A stretch of DNA of 17,061 nucleotides from JBOHTO01 sp050733695 (GTDB taxonomy: Bacteria; Gemmatimonadota; Gemmatimonadetes; Gemmatimonadales; Gemmatimonadaceae), in contig JBOHTO010000017.1 in assembly GCA_050733695.1 (NCBI GenBank), positions 1 through 17,061 of the forward strand, in the 5' to 3' direction. Under the pieces are notes generated by a model, which saw nothing but the letters and a program-made list of their open reading frames with translations, was not told the DNA's origin and searched no databases. How positions within the stretch are numbered: position 1 is the stretch's first letter; the number at the start of each line of letters is the position of its first letter. Below, one piece after another: positions 16,401 to 17,061 of the stretch. A program made the position numbers and the translations under genes.

Positions 16401-16602
16401 ACGAGTACTCGCCATCAGGTCCGGTCTGGTCACCGAGGCCCATGTCGGCGATGGCCACACTCGCGTCGGAGAGGGGTTCTCCGCCCTGGACCGTCACGCG
16501 TCCTGTAATCGTCGTCGCCTCCTGCGCAGCGACGCCTGCTGGCAGCACCAGAAGCGCCATAGCGGCAGCAATCCAGCGACTCGAACGACCTGCTCTACTC
16601 AT
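13444..16602 (-). CDS. SusC/RagA-family TonB-linked outer-membrane receptor
   Basis: A 1052-residue TonB-dependent transporter, usual length for SusC. The signal peptide MSRAGRSSRWIAAAMALLVL continues to a cleavage site near Ala26-Gln27. A carboxypeptidase-regulatory-like (beta-sandwich) domain covers about 30-112. The plug (about 125-262) contains SLNGKISGVSI, VIRGANSI, PLFVVDGVP and the SusC signature VSVLKGPNAAALYGSRAANG (233-252) with IIITTKSG. The rest is a 22-strand-type beta-barrel ending in IGFNIVVTP. ATG 16602 has an excellent AGGAGG 4-5 nt upstream, whereas the longer frame to 16782 lies in the leader. It works with the SusD-like lipoprotein encoded next, importing a substrate with TonB/ExbBD energy. 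Nothing here identifies that substrate. Confidence 0.97.
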   Translation of the reverse strand: MSRAGRSSRWIAAAMALLVLPAGVAAQEATTITGRVTVQGGEPLSDASVAIADMGLGDQTGPDGEYSFIVPGASVQGQQVTLTARRLGFLPSTVTLTLTAGTITQNFTLETAPIELAGVVVTALGIERQERSIGTSVQEVEGDELAAVPEVNLVNSLNGKISGVSITNAGPQGGSARIVIRGANSIAGNNQPLFVVDGVPVDNRAPSATRPGYGGIDYGNAVQDINVNDIASVSVLKGPNAAALYGSRAANGAIIITTKSGRGTTPGLGVTVSQTLTFENPLRLPDYQNSFGQGSGGEFVYVDGAGGGVNDGTDESWGPPLDGTIRNQFFGQGPWVAHPDNVENFFETGRTSTTNVAVSASSERANVRFSVTNLDLQGMFPGNELQRLTTSVNGGARLTDRLSTNASVHYTNADGENRPGTGYDGANPMLQFVWFGRQVSMDRLRDYKDENGNQLNWNHNYHNNPYWIMLNNGNSDSRDRVVGSGSLNYEFAEGLSAQVRAGTDWYRDGRKRTYDKGTIGGMDGYDVERGAFFEQLYYNQESIGELLLTGTRDILPELNLTVNAGASRRLSTFRYNSEGTNALVVRDVYNINNSAVTPIVDAYAEEEQVNSLLGSAQFAYNNFLFVDVTGRNDWSSTLPDDNNSYFYPSVSSSFIFTDVMPVLEGVLSYGKLRASWARVGNDAAPYQLQAVYSPNTPFGGIPRYAVPNVLPNFELEPEQTTAYEIGTELRFLDERALVDLTYYHKETDSQILATPISAATGFTNAVVNAGLIRNQGVEALVNVTPVSLDNGFEWDMTATWAKNENEVVELYGDIATVSLNGTGYWGMTVEAREGEPYGTFYGSEMLRDDQGRLVLDGGLPVRSAKKILGGYAPDWNAGLNNTFRYKNLDFSFLFDYKKGGDLFSVTNMFGLYTGVLLETVTPCSHFDFITQCDGRSSMLVEGVNEDGSPNTTEVSPESFYKSLYGIHSAHIFDASYLKLREMKLGYNVPESIAGRVGASSLYVSLIGRNLWLSTDVPHLDPETAFTNGNAQGLEFGQLPSARSIGFNIVVTP

Positions 16603-16951
16603 GGATCCTCCTGCGGAAAACGCAGTGATGGAGAAACGCGGCACTCGCTCGTGTCGCTGAAAACGCGAACGCAGGCACCGGTTCCGCTGGGAACGGCGCG
16701 CACACTCACGCGTGGGTGATGTAGTCACCGGCTGCACAGCGCCTGGCCGGAAGGTGCGAGTCGGGGCGAGCCCGATTCGCAATTGCCACGGTCCGGAGAC
16801 CGCGACTACCGGCGCCTGTAGACCCGCGCCGGGGTTTCGGCAGAATGGTGGATCGCCCTGCTATCGAGCTGCCGGCAACCGGAATCCTGCCGATTACCCC
16901 GCCTCGAAAGCATGCGGCGCCCTTCCTGCTCCTGCTTGTTTCTGCCCCTTC
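16603..16951 (-). other. Long 5' leader of the SusC/SusD transcript, no gene seen
   Basis: About 340 nt between the predicted transcription start and the SusC ATG. I see no convincing gene on either strand. It contains a strong hairpin at 16756-16780 and a smaller GGTGA/TCACC stem near 16715. I looked for a B12-box-like or TPP-like riboswitch signature and did not recognise one. The A/G-rich AGGAGG near the ATG is the SusC ribosome-binding site. Confidence 0.5.
16756..16780. other. Hairpin in SusC leader
   Basis: GCGAGTCGGG and CCCGATTCGC form a 10-bp stem with one mismatch around the 5-nt loop GCGAG. In the SusC transcript the mismatch is A-C; on the plus strand it would be a G-U wobble. 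There is no T-tract on either side, so it is probably a structured leader element rather than a terminator. Confidence 0.6.
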
Positions 16952-16980
16952 TAGATAGACAGGTGCGCGGCGCGGGTCAA
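16952..16980 (-). promoter_or_regulatory. Putative promoter for SusC/SusD operon
   Basis: On the minus strand TTGACC (16980-16975) and TATCTA (16957-16952) are separated by exactly 17 bp, a sigma-70-like layout with a good -35 and a moderate -10. The surrounding DNA is locally less GC-rich than the genes. Transcription would start near 16945. An upstream inverted repeat at 16999-17040 is close enough to be an operator. Confidence 0.5.
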
Positions 16981-16998
16981 GTGCACGATTCCGGATGC

Positions 16999-17040
16999 CG
17001 GCCGCACGCGGGCCACTGATACCGAATTAGCGTGCGGCCG
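16999..17040. repeat. 11-bp inverted repeat upstream of SusC promoter
   Basis: CGGCCGCACGC (16999-17009) and GCGTGCGGCCG (17030-17040) are perfect inverted repeats around 20 nt. The repeat lies about 19 bp upstream of the putative -35 box. It could be an operator or a terminator-like hairpin for a gene outside the window. No T-tract follows on the minus strand, and GACGTGG follows on the plus strand. Confidence 0.8.
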
Positions 17041-17061
17041 ACGTGGACACGAGGATCGCAC

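Noticed and set aside
16603..16951. Cobalamin or TPP riboswitch in the SusC leader
   Set aside because: I could not find a convincing B12 box or TPP core by eye. The visible hairpins alone do not support a named class. A covariance-model search would decide.

Overview
The window is high-GC DNA (roughly two thirds G+C by eye) carrying eleven confident protein genes and no RNA genes, transposases, CRISPR arrays or phage genes that I could find. A SusC/SusD pair, a MalT-like LuxR regulator and a winged-helix/membrane-protein pair occur together in strongly GC-biased DNA. That combination suggests a Gemmatimonadota-like bacterium or another high-GC relative of the Bacteroidota. The assignment is inference from gene content and would need a phylogeny. 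The first ~90 bases are G-homopolymer rich and may be a contig edge or sequencing artefact.

Layout. (1) 154-3207, minus: a large MalT/LuxR-type ATPase regulator. (2) 3208-3553: a non-coding gap with two identical 29-bp direct repeats before the regulator start and an array of 9-bp tandem units. (3) 3554-7316, minus: five genes in transcription order: a small SFPASD-motif protein, a six-helix membrane protein, a winged-helix regulator overlapping it by 8 nt, an undecaprenyl-diphosphate-synthase-like cis-prenyltransferase, and a DUF4173-like membrane protein overlapping the prenyltransferase by ATGA. A hairpin plus T-tract separates the regulator from the prenyltransferase. (4) 7413-11821, plus: a Kef-type antiporter, holB and moaC tightly coupled (2-nt gap, then 4-nt overlap), then a lytic transglycosylase after an 85-nt gap. 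(5) A strong bidirectional terminator at 11856-11881. (6) 11909-16602, minus: SusC then SusD, an outer-membrane TonB-dependent uptake module preceded by a leader of about 340 nt with a plausible promoter.

How the genes may work together. SusC and SusD form one uptake complex for an unknown substrate. The membrane protein and winged-helix regulator look like a co-regulated pair, with a promoter and an 8-bp palindrome directly upstream. The cis-prenyltransferase and DUF4173 protein are translationally coupled, which hints at a shared membrane or envelope role. The antiporter/holB/moaC cluster mixes unrelated housekeeping functions.

I did not find a clearly new multi-gene system. The most worthwhile signals are regulatory: a 10-bp dyad that would cover the ribosome-binding site of the small SFPASD gene, the 29-bp repeats before the LuxR gene, and the palindrome over the -35 region of the membrane-protein/regulator pair.
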